Part shown: piece after piece, positions 1-8,916 of the stretch | How the letters are laid out: the number at the start of each line of letters is the position of its first letter | How positions within the stretch are numbered: position 1 is the first letter of the stretch | From: Chara braunii | Lineage: Eukaryota; Streptophyta; Charophyceae; Charales; Characeae | Assembly: GCA_003427395.1 (NCBI GenBank) | Contig: BFEA01000373.1 | Location: 254,752 to 276,630 of the forward strand | Direction of reading: 5' to 3' | DNA: 21,879 nucleotides | The notes under the pieces: generated by a model | Databases searched by the model: none | What the model saw: the letters and a program-made list of their open reading frames with translations, nothing else | Told to the model about the DNA's origin: nothing | Program-made: the position numbers and the translations under genes

Positions 1-920
1 GGGGTGGTGGGTGTTGGCGGGTGAGAGAAAATTCTCTTTCCAGCATTCAATCAGATTTGTGTCCCCCAATTGGCATTAAAAAGCAGTCTCTGCTGATGTT
101 CATAGGGGCAGGGGTAATCGGGGAGGAACAGCGACTGGCCACTCAGATGATGCTCTGTCCCTCTGCTACCGGCTGTCCCCTGGCCGGTGTCCCCCATTGG
201 GGGTTCCCTGAAGGCAATCAAGGCCACCCTGGGCTGAAAACGCCACCCGATGTCAGATTAGACACAATATTGAATTTACCTGGGCTGGTTAGTCCGATGA
301 TAATACCTCAAGGCCATCACCCTTTTGGGGAAAAAAAAAAATAATAATAATAATAAAATAAAATTGTTAACTAAACCAACAGTGGCAAGGTGTGATTTTC
401 CCGGCTTGAAAAAAAAAAGGGTAAACTGCACCAGTGGCAAGGTGTGATTTTCGAGCGCTGGGTGTAATCGGAAAAAAAAAAAAGAAAAAGAAAAAAGGAA
501 CTGTTGGTTTACTTAGCAGAAAGGGATTCACCACCTGGCAGCTTCAGGTTTTTGTTACAGATCGCAAATGGGGGGAACCCTAAACCCAACTTCTTTATTT
601 CCAAGATCCGCAGAGAAACTGTGTGTCACGGTCTCGCCATATAAGATTAAATTTTGTGTAAGGCGCCAGTTCCTTTCCCCGCTGTGACACACTTTTAGTA
701 TGAAATAAAAAAAGGCAAGAAAAGAGAAAGTGGCACCTGTGTCATGGTGTCATTTTCCAAATGTGCAAGTTTAGTGGGGGGTCTTGACCTGCACCAGTCA
801 TTACCTTGCAGTGGCGCAGTTGTGCTTGAGGCTTTCAGCCAATAGGGTGCCACCACGACCTCTATTTAACCGTTGTAACGGCTCTCTACATGTGTGCCCT
901 CTCCTCTCCGTGAAACGTGG
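1..920. other. Gene-free stretch, A-rich
   Basis: I see no convincing gene here. A 107-codon frame on the plus strand (21-344) has no recognisable domain and ends in a poly-A/AAT tract. The stretch holds several A-runs (330-360, 410-420, 471-496) and a short direct repeat, listed separately. Confidence 0.6.
380..452. repeat. Short direct repeat, 21 bases, two copies
   Basis: The 21-base string beginning CAGTGGCAAGGTG and ending GATTTTC occurs at 380-400 and again at 432-452. The copies are identical by eye and separated by an A-rich spacer. A weaker relative lies near 731-758. No function is visible; it may be a remnant of a local tandem duplication. Confidence 0.7.
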
Positions 921-974
921 ATCCTTGGCTCCACGAGTCCAAGGGACCTCGTGAGGTCCCTTGGAGCCAAGGAT
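921..974. repeat. Two-storey hairpin (inverted repeat)
   Basis: Arms ATCCTTGGCTCC (921-932) and GGAGCCAAGGAT (963-974) pair perfectly over 12 bases. Inside them AAGGGACCTC (941-950) and GAGGTCCCTT (953-962) pair over 10 bases around a GT turn. An 8-base bulge (933-940) lies on the left side only. About 22 base pairs within 54 bases is far beyond chance. It could be a miRNA-like or MITE-type foldback, a cruciform, or part of an unknown RNA. No flanking promoter or T-run terminator was recognised. Confidence 0.75.
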
Positions 975-1421
975 GATTTGGCTGGGAAATCCTTGGAGCC
1001 CAAGGGTTTGTCCTCGGAGTGTTTTCACATTTTCATTTCCGATTTCATCTCAGAGGACAGGTCGAACGAGGACAAAATGCTTGGAATCACGTCCCCAAGG
1101 AGTGTCTAACGAGCCCCTTTAAGGCTTTAAGTTAGGGGGGTCGCCGTCTGGCGCCATTTCGGGAACTGCTAACATTGCCGCTATTCTGAATGTTGGGTGT
1201 GACTCCAACGTACTTGCCGCAAAAAAAATACCGCGGCGGTTAGCGCGGAAGATCAGGCCTGCGGCGAAATGGCTGGCGATGCCGGCCAGATATCATTACA
1301 TCCGCGTCGGTTCGTTCTGTTCTTTTTTTTGGGTGGGGGGCGGGGGGAACTTCGCACTCGCGGAAGCCCAGTTAACGAGGTGATAAGAGCAGCCCCGTTA
1401 AGTGCGTCCCAGCGTTTGAAG
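975..1421. other. Gene-free stretch
   Basis: There is no supported gene. Short frames on both strands overlap one another and lack recognisable motifs. A smaller imperfect palindrome, CCTTGG..CCAAGG, lies at about 990-1006 just after the hairpin. A T-run followed by a G-run occupies 1320-1346. Confidence 0.5.
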
Positions 1422-1475
1422 GCTCCATCTATTGGTGGGGAGCTGCACCTGCTGGAAATCGGGTCCAGCGTCCCT
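1422..1475 (+). repeat. 54-base direct repeat, copy 1
   Basis: This segment runs from GCTCCATCTATTGG to CCAGCGTCCCT. It matches 2111-2165 at roughly 80 percent by eye, with one single-base gap. It has no coding signal. Its partner abuts the right arm of the foldback at 1927-2111, so the pair may mark a duplicated or dispersed repeat family into which the foldback inserted. Confidence 0.65.
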
Positions 1476-1926
1476 GTACAATGATATGATATGTGAGGAG
1501 GTTGTATTGTGTGTCTGTATATGCAGGAGGCATTGATTACTTCCAACAAGGAGGGAAGGATTGACCTCCTGCCCATGTAACCGAAACCCTCACGAAAGCA
1601 TTTCCATCCAGCATCTGGGAAAACGTCCCGAAATTCCCCCAACTCAACACTTGAAACCCGAAGTGACCAACCTTTCACCTGGAGAACGATCTACACCACC
1701 TCTTTATCATGGATTGACGGTCGAGCAACGCCTGATCATTGACATGGATGTAGTCTAACCCACTCCCAACCGATGCCGAACAGAGAGGTGCAAAGGATGA
1801 ATGGTGAGAGGCTCCACACAGGAAAGAGAGGGGAAAGCAAAACACACATTCAAGCTCAAACCTCTACCCACCATCGTCATGAAATCCCTAGCCCTATCCC
1901 ATCGTGCTTTTTTTTTTCTTTTTTTC

Positions 1927-2111
1927 TCTTTAACCACTAGTACCTTAAAGTTCGGCATCCGGTTTCGACAAGTTCTTGCCAACTCCCGAACTTTCAGGAG
2001 GCTGAGCCCGACGTTGATCAATCTGATCGGCGGCCGCCGTTTCGTTTCGGCCTCCTGAAAGGTCGGAGGACCGCTATTTTCCGAACCGACAAAGGTACTA
2101 GTGGTTTAAAG
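1927..2111. mobile_element. MITE-like foldback element
   Basis: The outer arms AACCACTAGTACCTT (1932-1946) and AAGGTACTAGTGGTT (2092-2106) are perfect 15-base inverted repeats. With one gap they extend to TCTTTA and TAAAG-like ends. An inner pair, CTTTCAGGAGGC (1991-2002) and GCCTCCTGAAAG (2050-2061), is also perfect. The centre is palindrome-rich. The ~185-base size, nested symmetry and absence of coding capacity fit a miniature inverted-repeat element or a folding repeat. I could not identify a target-site duplication or a superfamily. Confidence 0.55.
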
Positions 2112-2165
2112 CTCCAATCTATTTGTGGGGAGCAGCTCGTGCTGGGAACCGGGCCCAGCATCCCT
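2111..2165 (+). repeat. 54-base direct repeat, copy 2
   Basis: This is the second copy of the repeat at 1422-1475. It differs by one inserted A and about ten substitutions, several clustered around the GCAGCTCGTG part. It begins exactly where the right arm of the foldback ends. Confidence 0.65.
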
Positions 2166-2713
2166 TATAATTGGAATACATTAATGATTGATGAGAATTT
2201 GCCAGTGAGATGATTCAGGAACACTTCCAGATGATTGAGATAACAAGCTAGAGATTGATGCTGACTACTCAGAATGCTTATCTACTCAAAACTCACATAC
2301 TACCCTAACCCTAATCTTAGGTATTCAACTTGAAACCAACTAGCCAATCTCTATCGAGCCAATACTGTGTACCAACCAAGCCTCTACCCGGTCTCACACC
2401 CCAATCCAGCTAGGTTACAGGGCAGTGCCACCCACCCAGCGTCGACCCTCGTCGACCAAATTGTAGCCTTCGGTCGAGTATTATGATTGCCTTCCACCCT
2501 CAGCAATCCCCAGATCTCTATCCAAGGCCTCAAGAACTTATGAAGGTTACAAGGCGATGCCCCAGCACCGACCAGCGTCGTTCTAGCTACTACTCAACCT
2601 AGGCAAAAACACAATAAAAGCTCATTCAGGGAATCAACTATATTAGAATGTCACCTAAGAATTCGAATCTGATAATGGTGGGATCGAGAGCAGACAACCA
2701 ATCTGATAACAAT
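2166..2713. other. Gene-free stretch
   Basis: I see no frame of meaningful length, no RNA gene and no clear repeat in this AT-moderate stretch. Confidence 0.55.
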
Positions 2714-2818
2714 GGTGATGATATTGATATGATGATGATGATGATGATGATGATATTGATGATGATGATATTGATGATGATGATACGATAGATGAGGAAG
2801 ATAGATGATGAAGATAGA
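2714..2818. repeat. GAT/ATG microsatellite
   Basis: Imperfect trinucleotide tract of GAT units interrupted by ATT, ending in GATAGATGA-type hexamers. It is followed directly by a separate pyrimidine tract. Confidence 0.9.
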
Positions 2819-2823
2819 TGTTG

Positions 2824-2890
2824 CTTCGTCTTCCTCTTTCCTCCTCCTTTCTTCCCCCTCTTTTCTCCCCTCTTCCCTTCTCGCTGCCTC
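2824..2890. repeat. Pyrimidine-rich tract
   Basis: A CT-rich run dominated by CTTCCTC and TTTCCTCC units immediately follows the GAT microsatellite. It is low-complexity sequence with no gene content. Confidence 0.8.
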
Positions 2891-3148
2891 AGAGTCTGTT
2901 GAGTAGAACTATCTGATCATAGGCAGTACCAATCAGCCTCAACAAGAAAGAAACCCTCCACTGCCATTGATCCTTCGAGGCAACCAGTTCCCCCTAAACG
3001 TATACCTCCAGCCAATGCCTGCCAACAACGATTTCGTCAAAACGAACATTTTATATTTTTTGAACGAAATTGAAATTGATATTTTCATGGTCATTTTGGG
3101 TCAAAAATGCATTTGAAATTCGAGGTTTGGGGTACGGGTATACACGTT

Positions 3149-3290
3149 AGGGGTACGGGGTAAGGGGTAAGGGGTAAGGGGTAAGGGGTAACGGGTAAGG
3201 GGTAAAGAGTAAGGGGTAAGGGGTAAGGGGTAAGGGGTCTAGGGGTAAGGGATAAGGGGTAAATGGCAAGTGGTACAGGGTAAGGGTATG
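3149..3290. repeat. GGGGTAA heptamer minisatellite
   Basis: About twenty units of the 7-base motif GGGGTAA run in near-perfect tandem and degrade toward both ends (TACGGGG, TAAAGAG, GTCTAGG). Because 7 is not a multiple of 3, all frames stay open on the minus strand and encode Pro-Tyr-Pro-Leu-type heptads; those frames are artefacts. The unit resembles telomeric repeats but is not the usual plant TTTAGGG. An internal telomere-like or ordinary minisatellite are both possible. Confidence 0.9.
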
Positions 3291-3392
3291 GAGCAATGTT
3301 TGCCACCTTCGATACACTGATTCCGTTACACACAATTTCATGTTACCCACATCCGTCCGCATGTAATCCTAAAATTCAATAACAGGTACATA

Positions 3393-4237
3393 CTACTCAC
3401 AAGCCACAGTGTCCAAAGCCAGTCGATAACGTATTGCGGGTATGTCATCAGCGGTGAAAGAGAAAGGCAGAAGGTGATCCCTTGCCAATAGCGATGCGTA
3501 TGTGAGCATGAAGACCCCACATAAGTTCGTGTCACGTTGTTTCGGGACGCTCTCGACGTTCCATATGCGATTGAACGGTTTCGTGTCTACCTCTTTGCCT
3601 TGCTCAATAGATCTTTCGAATAGAAACTTCGCAAAACCGCCGGTTGCTTTTCTTGCCAGTTCCATGTCGAGGCTGAGGTAGTCATAAAATTTGAATTTTC
3701 TCCTTCTGAAGTCAGCCACAATGAGGGTCCAGTGGTTCATGTGTATGATATGGAAAGGGGCAATGATCAAATTCATGTCACTTATTATGACGTCTTTCAA
3801 CCAATGTTGCACCTCTCGCTCTCGATACCTCATTTCGGTGTTGAAAAGTTTGGTGAAGAAAATTTAGAAAAACGAGTTCGCCACTGATATTCTAGGAATG
3901 CGACCCTTTCCTTTTCTAATCACGGTTTCATTCCCTGCGTCACATTCTACGTGTGCGATTTTACAACAATTGTCTAGCGTGATGAGGTTTAGGTAGAAGT
4001 TGACGACGTTGTCATTTAACTTATTCCGTTCGCCGACCAGTAAAATGAAATCGCTTCCAGTGAGCTTCAAAACTTCGTTCGTCTTGTGATTTTGTGTGCT
4101 CGCTATTAAAAACCTATTCCAGTACTCCCGGATGACATGTGAGAGTGATTTCATCTCCTTCTCTGATAAAATTGACGTTGCGAGGTGCATTGTCCACCCG
4201 CTTTTGCACTTTCTTGCATCCGTTGTTGTACTTTGCA
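3393..4237 (-). pseudogene. Ulp1/C48 SUMO-type protease domain, 3' exon (broken)
   Basis: This exon encodes a Ulp1-like (peptidase C48) cysteine protease domain, the family that processes or removes SUMO-type modifiers. The amino half shows LNDNVVNFYL, typical of the domain's first helices. The catalytic half shows NHW (His), FYDYL (Asp), PKQ (Gln) and NLCGVF (Cys). Counting from the Met at 3833 these are about His34, Asp51, Gln99 and Cys105, with Gln and Cys six residues apart as expected. The acceptor is GCAG with the exon starting at 4237, and the frame ends in TAG at 3393-3395. One in-frame TAA (3864-3866) interrupts the domain between NSFF and KLFNTEM, so the copy is probably dead unless the stop is a sequence error. 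Ulp1 domains occur both in host genes and captured by DNA transposons; context does not decide. Confidence 0.8.
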
Positions 4238-4693
4238 CTGCACACGACAATCAAGACGAATACGACATTAACGGGGGTGTAAAAACGATGGCCGATGGGG
4301 GAGGGAAGGGAAAACGGGGAGGGAAGGGGGGTGAGATCCTTGTACATGAGCAAGGGCCTTACAATAACATGATCAACAAATATGATGTATTCAAAATATG
4401 TCATCAATGTTTCTCTAATCTTACACTTACATGAACGACAATGATGTATGCAAGCAATCAATTTAGACTCCTACCCCCTTTGGTCACCGTACCCCAAAGG
4501 CGTACGTGCATATACATACCGCCACATCTCGACGAATATAGAAGGACACACATGCATAGTACAACACACTCTCGTTAACCGCACAATTTTTTTGTAGACA
4601 ATGGAACGGTCAAATCCCACAAACTTAGATTGAAAACAAATAAGTAAACAGCGCAATTGTATACGAGCACGCAATTAAAAACATTGTACTTAC
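4238..4693 (-). other. Phase-1 intron of the Ulp1-like gene
   Basis: On the minus strand the donor reads CGCG/GTAAGTACAATG (GT at 4693-4692) and the acceptor reads TTGATTGTCGTGTGCAG (AG at 4239-4238), with a T-rich run and a possible branch site (GTTAAT) before it. Joining codon CGC plus G to TG keeps one open frame from the acidic upstream exon into the protease exon (phase 1). The intron is 456 bases long and contains a strongly C-rich block (4294-4335) that is G-rich on the plus strand. The borders are inferred from sequence only. Confidence 0.6.
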
Positions 4694-6106
4694 CGCGAAA
4701 AGGATTTCCCTCGAGTCCACTCTCAACCTCACCCCTCATGTTGTACACGTGTGGAATCGACCATGCCCTAGTGAGCACCTTCTGCTCCATCCTCGTCGTC
4801 CGTGGTCATATTCTCAAGATTGCGAGAATGTTGAGACCCCTCTGCGTTCCCCCCCTTCCCTTCATCCCCTGCGGTCCCTCCCTGTGGCGTTGTTTTGCAA
4901 AGTGCATCACCTTTGTTAGTGGATGAGGGCGGATGCAAAGACATTCTTGTGACACTCATCGCAACAGCGGACTCCGATTCCATCTCTGATCTGCCTCCCA
5001 TTGCTGCACCTGTCGCGAGGAGACTCCGGTATGTGGCGCTCGCATCTGACGGCTTATCGAGTGACGCATGTACACCTTGTGACGTATCCCCTGTGGCAAC
5101 AGAGACAGCTATGACAGACTTTTTGCATGCGGACGTGTTTCCCACCTTTGGCAATGGAGCGTTCACGCTAGACGTGGTCCCGTCATCTTCCCTTTGCTCA
5201 CCCTTCGTGTTCCCTGCGACCGCCTCATACAGAGGGACGACATTTTCTCGGGAGTTCACCTCCATGCTCTCGGCACTCCTCAAATCGGCGGTGCGGTTGA
5301 TCTTCCAGTCGATTGATCCGCGCGAGGGGCTCGTGCACAGGTCGTAAAACTTATAGTTGTACTCCAACTGTTGAGCGGCTCGCAAGGCAATGAACAATTG
5401 TTTCTCCTTTGCTTTGGTAGAAGTTTCGCTCTCCCTGGGGTTCTCTCTCTGCACGCGGTATAAAATTGCTTGCTCCGTCGTTTTCAGCCAGATGTCCTTC
5501 GCCATACGGCCAATCGTCCTCCAACCGTTCACATACTTTACCGCCATCTTCCACTCCCCACCTTGGATGCATGGTTCAAAAATGTCATCATGCCAAATGA
5601 TGTCATGGCCCCGCTTGTCCTCACTAGTGCGGGTATGTTTGTCCTCCAAGAAACACATAGTGTTTAGGTCCTCACAAAAGTTGGGAGGAATCGGATCGCC
5701 CGGCGCCAGCTTCGTCGCTTCATCAGGAATATCAAGCTCATCGTCTTCATTTTCATCCATTGGCGTATATTCAACCACGTCCACCATCGAGGCTACACTG
5801 TTCGCGGGTGGCGGGTTCGAGCATCCCTTTGATCGACCTAGTCCATATTCCTTGCCGTCACGCTCCATGGCAGCGGACTGTCCACGCTACCCGGCTGCAT
5901 TGGTGTCGTTTTCGATATCGCGGTCAGAGTCCGGTGAGTCTCCCTCGCCGTCGACGGGGTTAAACCCTTCACCCGATTTAGCGAGCTTTGGATAGTCATT
6001 GAACGTCAGTTGGTCTTTGTGAAGATTAAACTTCGGGATCTCGCACCGAGCAACGAATGTCTCAAATGTTGTCGGCACGAATACCCTTACAAGGGTATCC
6101 GCCCTG
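4694..6106 (-). pseudogene. Upstream exon of the Ulp1-like gene, unknown domain (broken)
   Basis: A minus-strand frame runs from about 6106 to 4768. It is open except for one TAG at 5887-5889, then shifts frame once near 4770-4790 before continuing to the GTAAGT donor at 4693. Visible features are a start region DTLVRVFVPT, an acidic low-complexity stretch (DENEDDELDIPDE), a basic/aromatic middle with KDIWLKTTEQAILYRVQREN, and a long Ser/Thr/Gly-rich tail. I recognise no catalytic domain; it may be the regulatory N-terminal part of the protease. No convincing ATG was found at its 5' end. A CCAG acceptor-like site at about 6107 suggests a further upstream exon, possibly lost. Confidence 0.55.
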
Positions 6107-6292
6107 GTTTTTGCAAGTGACAGAAAATAGTTTTGGTTTAAAGTTTAAGTATACCGCGCTAGGCGCGACTGCGTCTGTGATTGCGTTGACTGGGTGGTTG
6201 ACCACAATAGAGAGTGCGTGGGCGCGCAGGTTAAAGGCGCGCGTGATTTTTTTCTTTCGTTGATCATAAAGCCAGCTCGGACGTCGACCGCC
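6070..6292 (-). repeat. Inverted-repeat module, left copy (gene 5' end or TIR)
   Basis: This segment is repeated in opposite orientation at 13096-13303. Conserved islands are TGTCGGC[A/G]CGAATACCC through TTTTTGCAA and TGACAGAAAA at the outer end, GTGGGCGCGCAG and GGCGCGCGTG followed by a T-run in the middle, and a GGTCGAC block at the inner end; the sequence between is diverged. It holds an 18-base palindrome (6081-6098), ATACCCTT plus AC plus AAGGGTAT. On the minus strand the outer part is in frame with the Ulp1-like gene. It could therefore be that gene family's 5' region or the terminal repeat of a ~7.2 kb DNA element. Confidence 0.6.
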
Positions 6293-6520
6293 TCGTTTAA
6301 TGATATTATTAGCTTTTACTTATTTCTGATTAAGCAGGATTTAGGGATATTTTCTTTTTGATTGGTATGTTCGACCGAGACCTGCGCACGTGCGGAGAAA
6401 GACCTCGACGACGGCAACGGCAGCGACGACGCGACTTCATGCGGGGAACGGGGTGTCGTAGGATGACGCGCGGGGCAATTATGGCACGGTAAGCGAGCCG
6501 GCGCGGGCCCTTGGAACCAC
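6293..6520. other. Short gap between inverted module and LTR
   Basis: No gene is seen. It is AT-rich at 6295-6350, then GC-rich with CGACG-type repetition at 6395-6435. It directly precedes the left end of the LTR at 6521. Confidence 0.5.
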
Positions 6521-6974
6521 TGTCGGGCGAATCGGTCCGGCACCGCACGTGGCAGCGCGGGACCCTCTCGGCCTCGTCACGCAGGAGTTGGACCAACCTC
6601 GTCGTGAATACACAAATGGAGTTTCCTTAGGCCGCTCCGGCCGATTGCGCCAGCCATACCTCTCGTGAGCGCCTACGACAGGATAGGGCCTACGCGAGGC
6701 ACAACTTACCTCCACCTTGCGGGAACTGTCACCTCCCTTCGGTGGGCGTATCCCTGCCGAGCTATGAGTCCACAGTACGAAGGCCACTCGGTTGCAATCG
6801 CAGAGGTGGACCAACCGAGGGCGTTTCTCGTTCGCTGTAGCATAAGGGGTACGCGCGGTAATACGCCTATCGGACCCGTACGCGGGTCGACATCTTGGGG
6901 GGCTGAAGTCCCAAGCGTGGCCCGACGTCGGTCGACTAGGACGCATCCCACGCACCACGCGCACACCACCCTAC
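6521..6974 (-). repeat. 3' LTR (left copy), supported part
   Basis: This matches the right LTR from its first base at roughly 95 percent by eye outside one ~96-base segment (6634-6730), which is absent from the right copy. On the minus strand the repeat ends in ...CCCGACA, the usual CA terminus. Similarity can be followed only to 6974 because the other copy is cut by the window edge. The true inner end lies further right; CCGACA at 7550-7555 is one candidate because it mirrors the outer TGTCGG, giving about 1.03 kb. Frames open across the LTR have no domain. Confidence 0.85.
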
Positions 6975-7059
6975 GAACACAAAAACAAAATATACTCGCA
7001 CGCACACATTGCACAAACGACACAACAAAAACAACGCAACAACGCTCCTAGTCTCTCGG

Positions 7060-7285
7060 TAGCCAACCCATAACTTTCCAATGCGGAAATCAGATAGGCG
7101 TCGCGCACGAGACTTAGTATAAAACCACGCGAACGCTGGGCTAACTCATATCGACTCGCAATGCAAACGTACGCCAGCAGTCGCAATGATGGCGTACTAT
7201 GTCGTGCCCATAATCGTGCGGCCCTCGTTAGCCTCAAGGGTCGCATTCGACACTCAAGTGTCGGCTGACACGCGCCTTGAGGGTT
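7060..7285 (+). repeat. Diverged tandem duplicate, copy 1
   Basis: This is similar to 7710-7936, about 650 bases downstream. Shared landmarks in order are CCCATAACT, CGCGCACGA, AGTATAAAACCACG (GTATAAGATCACGAG in the second copy), CGCAATGATGGCG (CGCGATGATGGCG), a CGGCC block, and GACACTCAAGTGTCGGCT (GACGCTCAGGTGTAGGCT). Each is followed by a CTTCTGCACCCTG block. It probably belongs to LTR or LTR-adjacent sequence. TATAAAA at about 7118 reads as a TATA box on the plus strand, opposite to the element. Confidence 0.5.
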
Positions 7286-7709
7286 AATCTCGTGATGCTA
7301 GACAACCTCCATGTGCGGTTGGAGACCACACCCTCTTCTGCACCCTGTGCAGAGGGGTTGAGTAGACAACTTTTAAGCTGTCGTGGCGGTCGAACATCAA
7401 GGGGTTTGACTTTGACGGACGCCACGGACTATAACGTCCAACCATGAAAACGCAAAAAAAAAGAAGCTCACTCCAACCCCCATTAGCTGATGACCCTCAG
7501 AAATGGAAAGGGGGTGGGTAAGCCCAAACAACGCGCGCTCGGAGGAGGTCCGACATCCTACCCATGGCTACCCGGCGTCCGGGGTGATGAAGCCCGTAAG
7601 CGGACTCCCATAGGCTGACCGGGGCTAGTCCTCCACCAACGTGCCGCTTCACGCTACTAAGACCCTAAGCCTACTGGCCGTGTCGCGCTCGTGATCTCGT
7701 CGCCTGACC

Positions 7710-7936
7710 CATAACTCCTTTAGTGCGGGATGCGACGAGTGCCGCGCACGAACTTCGTATAAGATCACGAGGGTGTTGGACTTACACATACTATCTCACT
7801 ATGCAGCTCTGTGCGAGTAACCGCGATGATGGCGCATTATGTAGCGCTCACACCCACACGGCCTACTCGGAGCCAAGGAATCGCCCTTCGACGCTCAGGT
7901 GTAGGCTAAAGCGCGAGCCAATGAAGATAACCCTAT
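7710..7936 (+). repeat. Diverged tandem duplicate, copy 2
   Basis: This is the second copy of the 7060-7285 unit. Landmarks are conserved in the same order but with many substitutions and small indels, so the duplication is older than the two LTR copies. If the LTR ends at about 7555, this copy lies just inside the element and could be the remnant of a second, related LTR. Confidence 0.5.
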
Positions 7937-8715
7937 AGTGCGCGCAAAACCGGCCTTAGGGTCTTTCCGTCTTCTGCACCCTGAGGTGTCCCAACGGGTG
8001 TGAGGCAAGACGGCCCCTAGGGCAGAAGGGAGTTTGGAGCGGTGGTGAGTTGTCTGGCGCATCACCGGCAACACGCTGACCCTTCCGCCCGGAACTTTAT
8101 CGTTCTACCAAGATAAATCGTAACAAGGAAAATAAACCGGAATTGGCAAGGGATATCCTTTCCCTTCTATTCACCCCAACCTTCGACTGACCCTTAGTAC
8201 GCTGGCACTTCAGGCCACGCTCGCTCCACACGTAGGTACACATGCACTGACACATATATATACATATATGCACAAGGGGAATAATTATGTGACGATCACT
8301 TCTCACAGTCATAGTGGGTCTCCTTCTAGCCATACATATATGTGCAACCCAACCAAAACCCCAAGTCTTTGAACATACCTGCAGTCACATAAAAAATCAG
8401 ACAAGAGTCCACGCACTTCGCGGAGTCAACTCTAACCAGTTCCTATATTCATACCCCTCGCTTTAGCCATGCAAACCCTGGCCTCCAGCCAACCGACCTC
8501 AATTAAATACTCAGTACCTTTGTTAAATGGTCATTCAATAAAAGTCTGGGTGAAACTCTTAATAAACAAAATATCACCAGGGCTAAAGCCTTTTAGGTTG
8601 AGTATGGGGAGCGAGTAGGAATTGAGTGGTGAGCCGACATAATGATAACAGATGATGATCCTTGCAGGATCAAGCTGAACTAGCCCAAGTCCTGAATCGA
8701 ATGTCCAAGAAAGAC
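7937..8715. other. Non-coding part of the element
   Basis: I see no gene. There is a short AT microsatellite (TATATATA-type, about 8254-8270). A purine/pyrimidine switch, GGGATATCC then CTTTCCCTTCTATTC, at 8151-8175 could be a polypurine tract read on the minus strand, but its relation to the LTR end is unproven. Confidence 0.4.
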
Positions 8716-8736
8716 TTGTACCATAAGACTGGCCAA
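8716..8736 (-). repeat. ATCTTA-loop hairpin, reverse-oriented copy
   Basis: Outer arms TTG (8716-8718) and CAA (8734-8736) and inner arms CCA (8721-8723) and TGG (8730-8732) enclose TAAGAC. The core GTACCATAAGACTGGCC matches the reverse complement of the motif found seven times at 9525-10121 at about 14 of 17 positions. Confidence 0.45.
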
Positions 8737-8916
8737 TGCCCAAGCTAAATCATCAGCATATGGGGGATGAACCTCCATAGCGCACTCTTACTCAAAGTTA
8801 CCCGCTAACTAAGTCTAAGCCTACCTCTAATCCAGTGCCCAAGCAAAGGTAAACTAACGGTAGGATCTCCCCTACTCAGGGTAGATTGTCAGAATCGCCA
8901 CCTGTCAAAATATAAT

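Noticed and set aside
3091-3362. Minus-strand frames encoding Pro-Tyr-Leu repeats
   Set aside because: They are produced by the 7-base minisatellite, which leaves all frames open; they are not genes.
5390-5995. 201-codon plus-strand frame
   Set aside because: It overlaps the better-supported minus-strand exon of the Ulp1-like gene and shows no domain.
6479-6964. 161-codon minus-strand frame within the LTR, with a relative at 21579-21869
   Set aside because: The similarity of the two is explained by LTR identity; no domain or start context supports coding.
7582-7618. C/D-box snoRNA candidate (GTGATGA ... CTGA with CCGG flanks)
   Set aside because: The boxes are only about 30 bases apart, the terminal stem is minimal and there are no C'/D' boxes.
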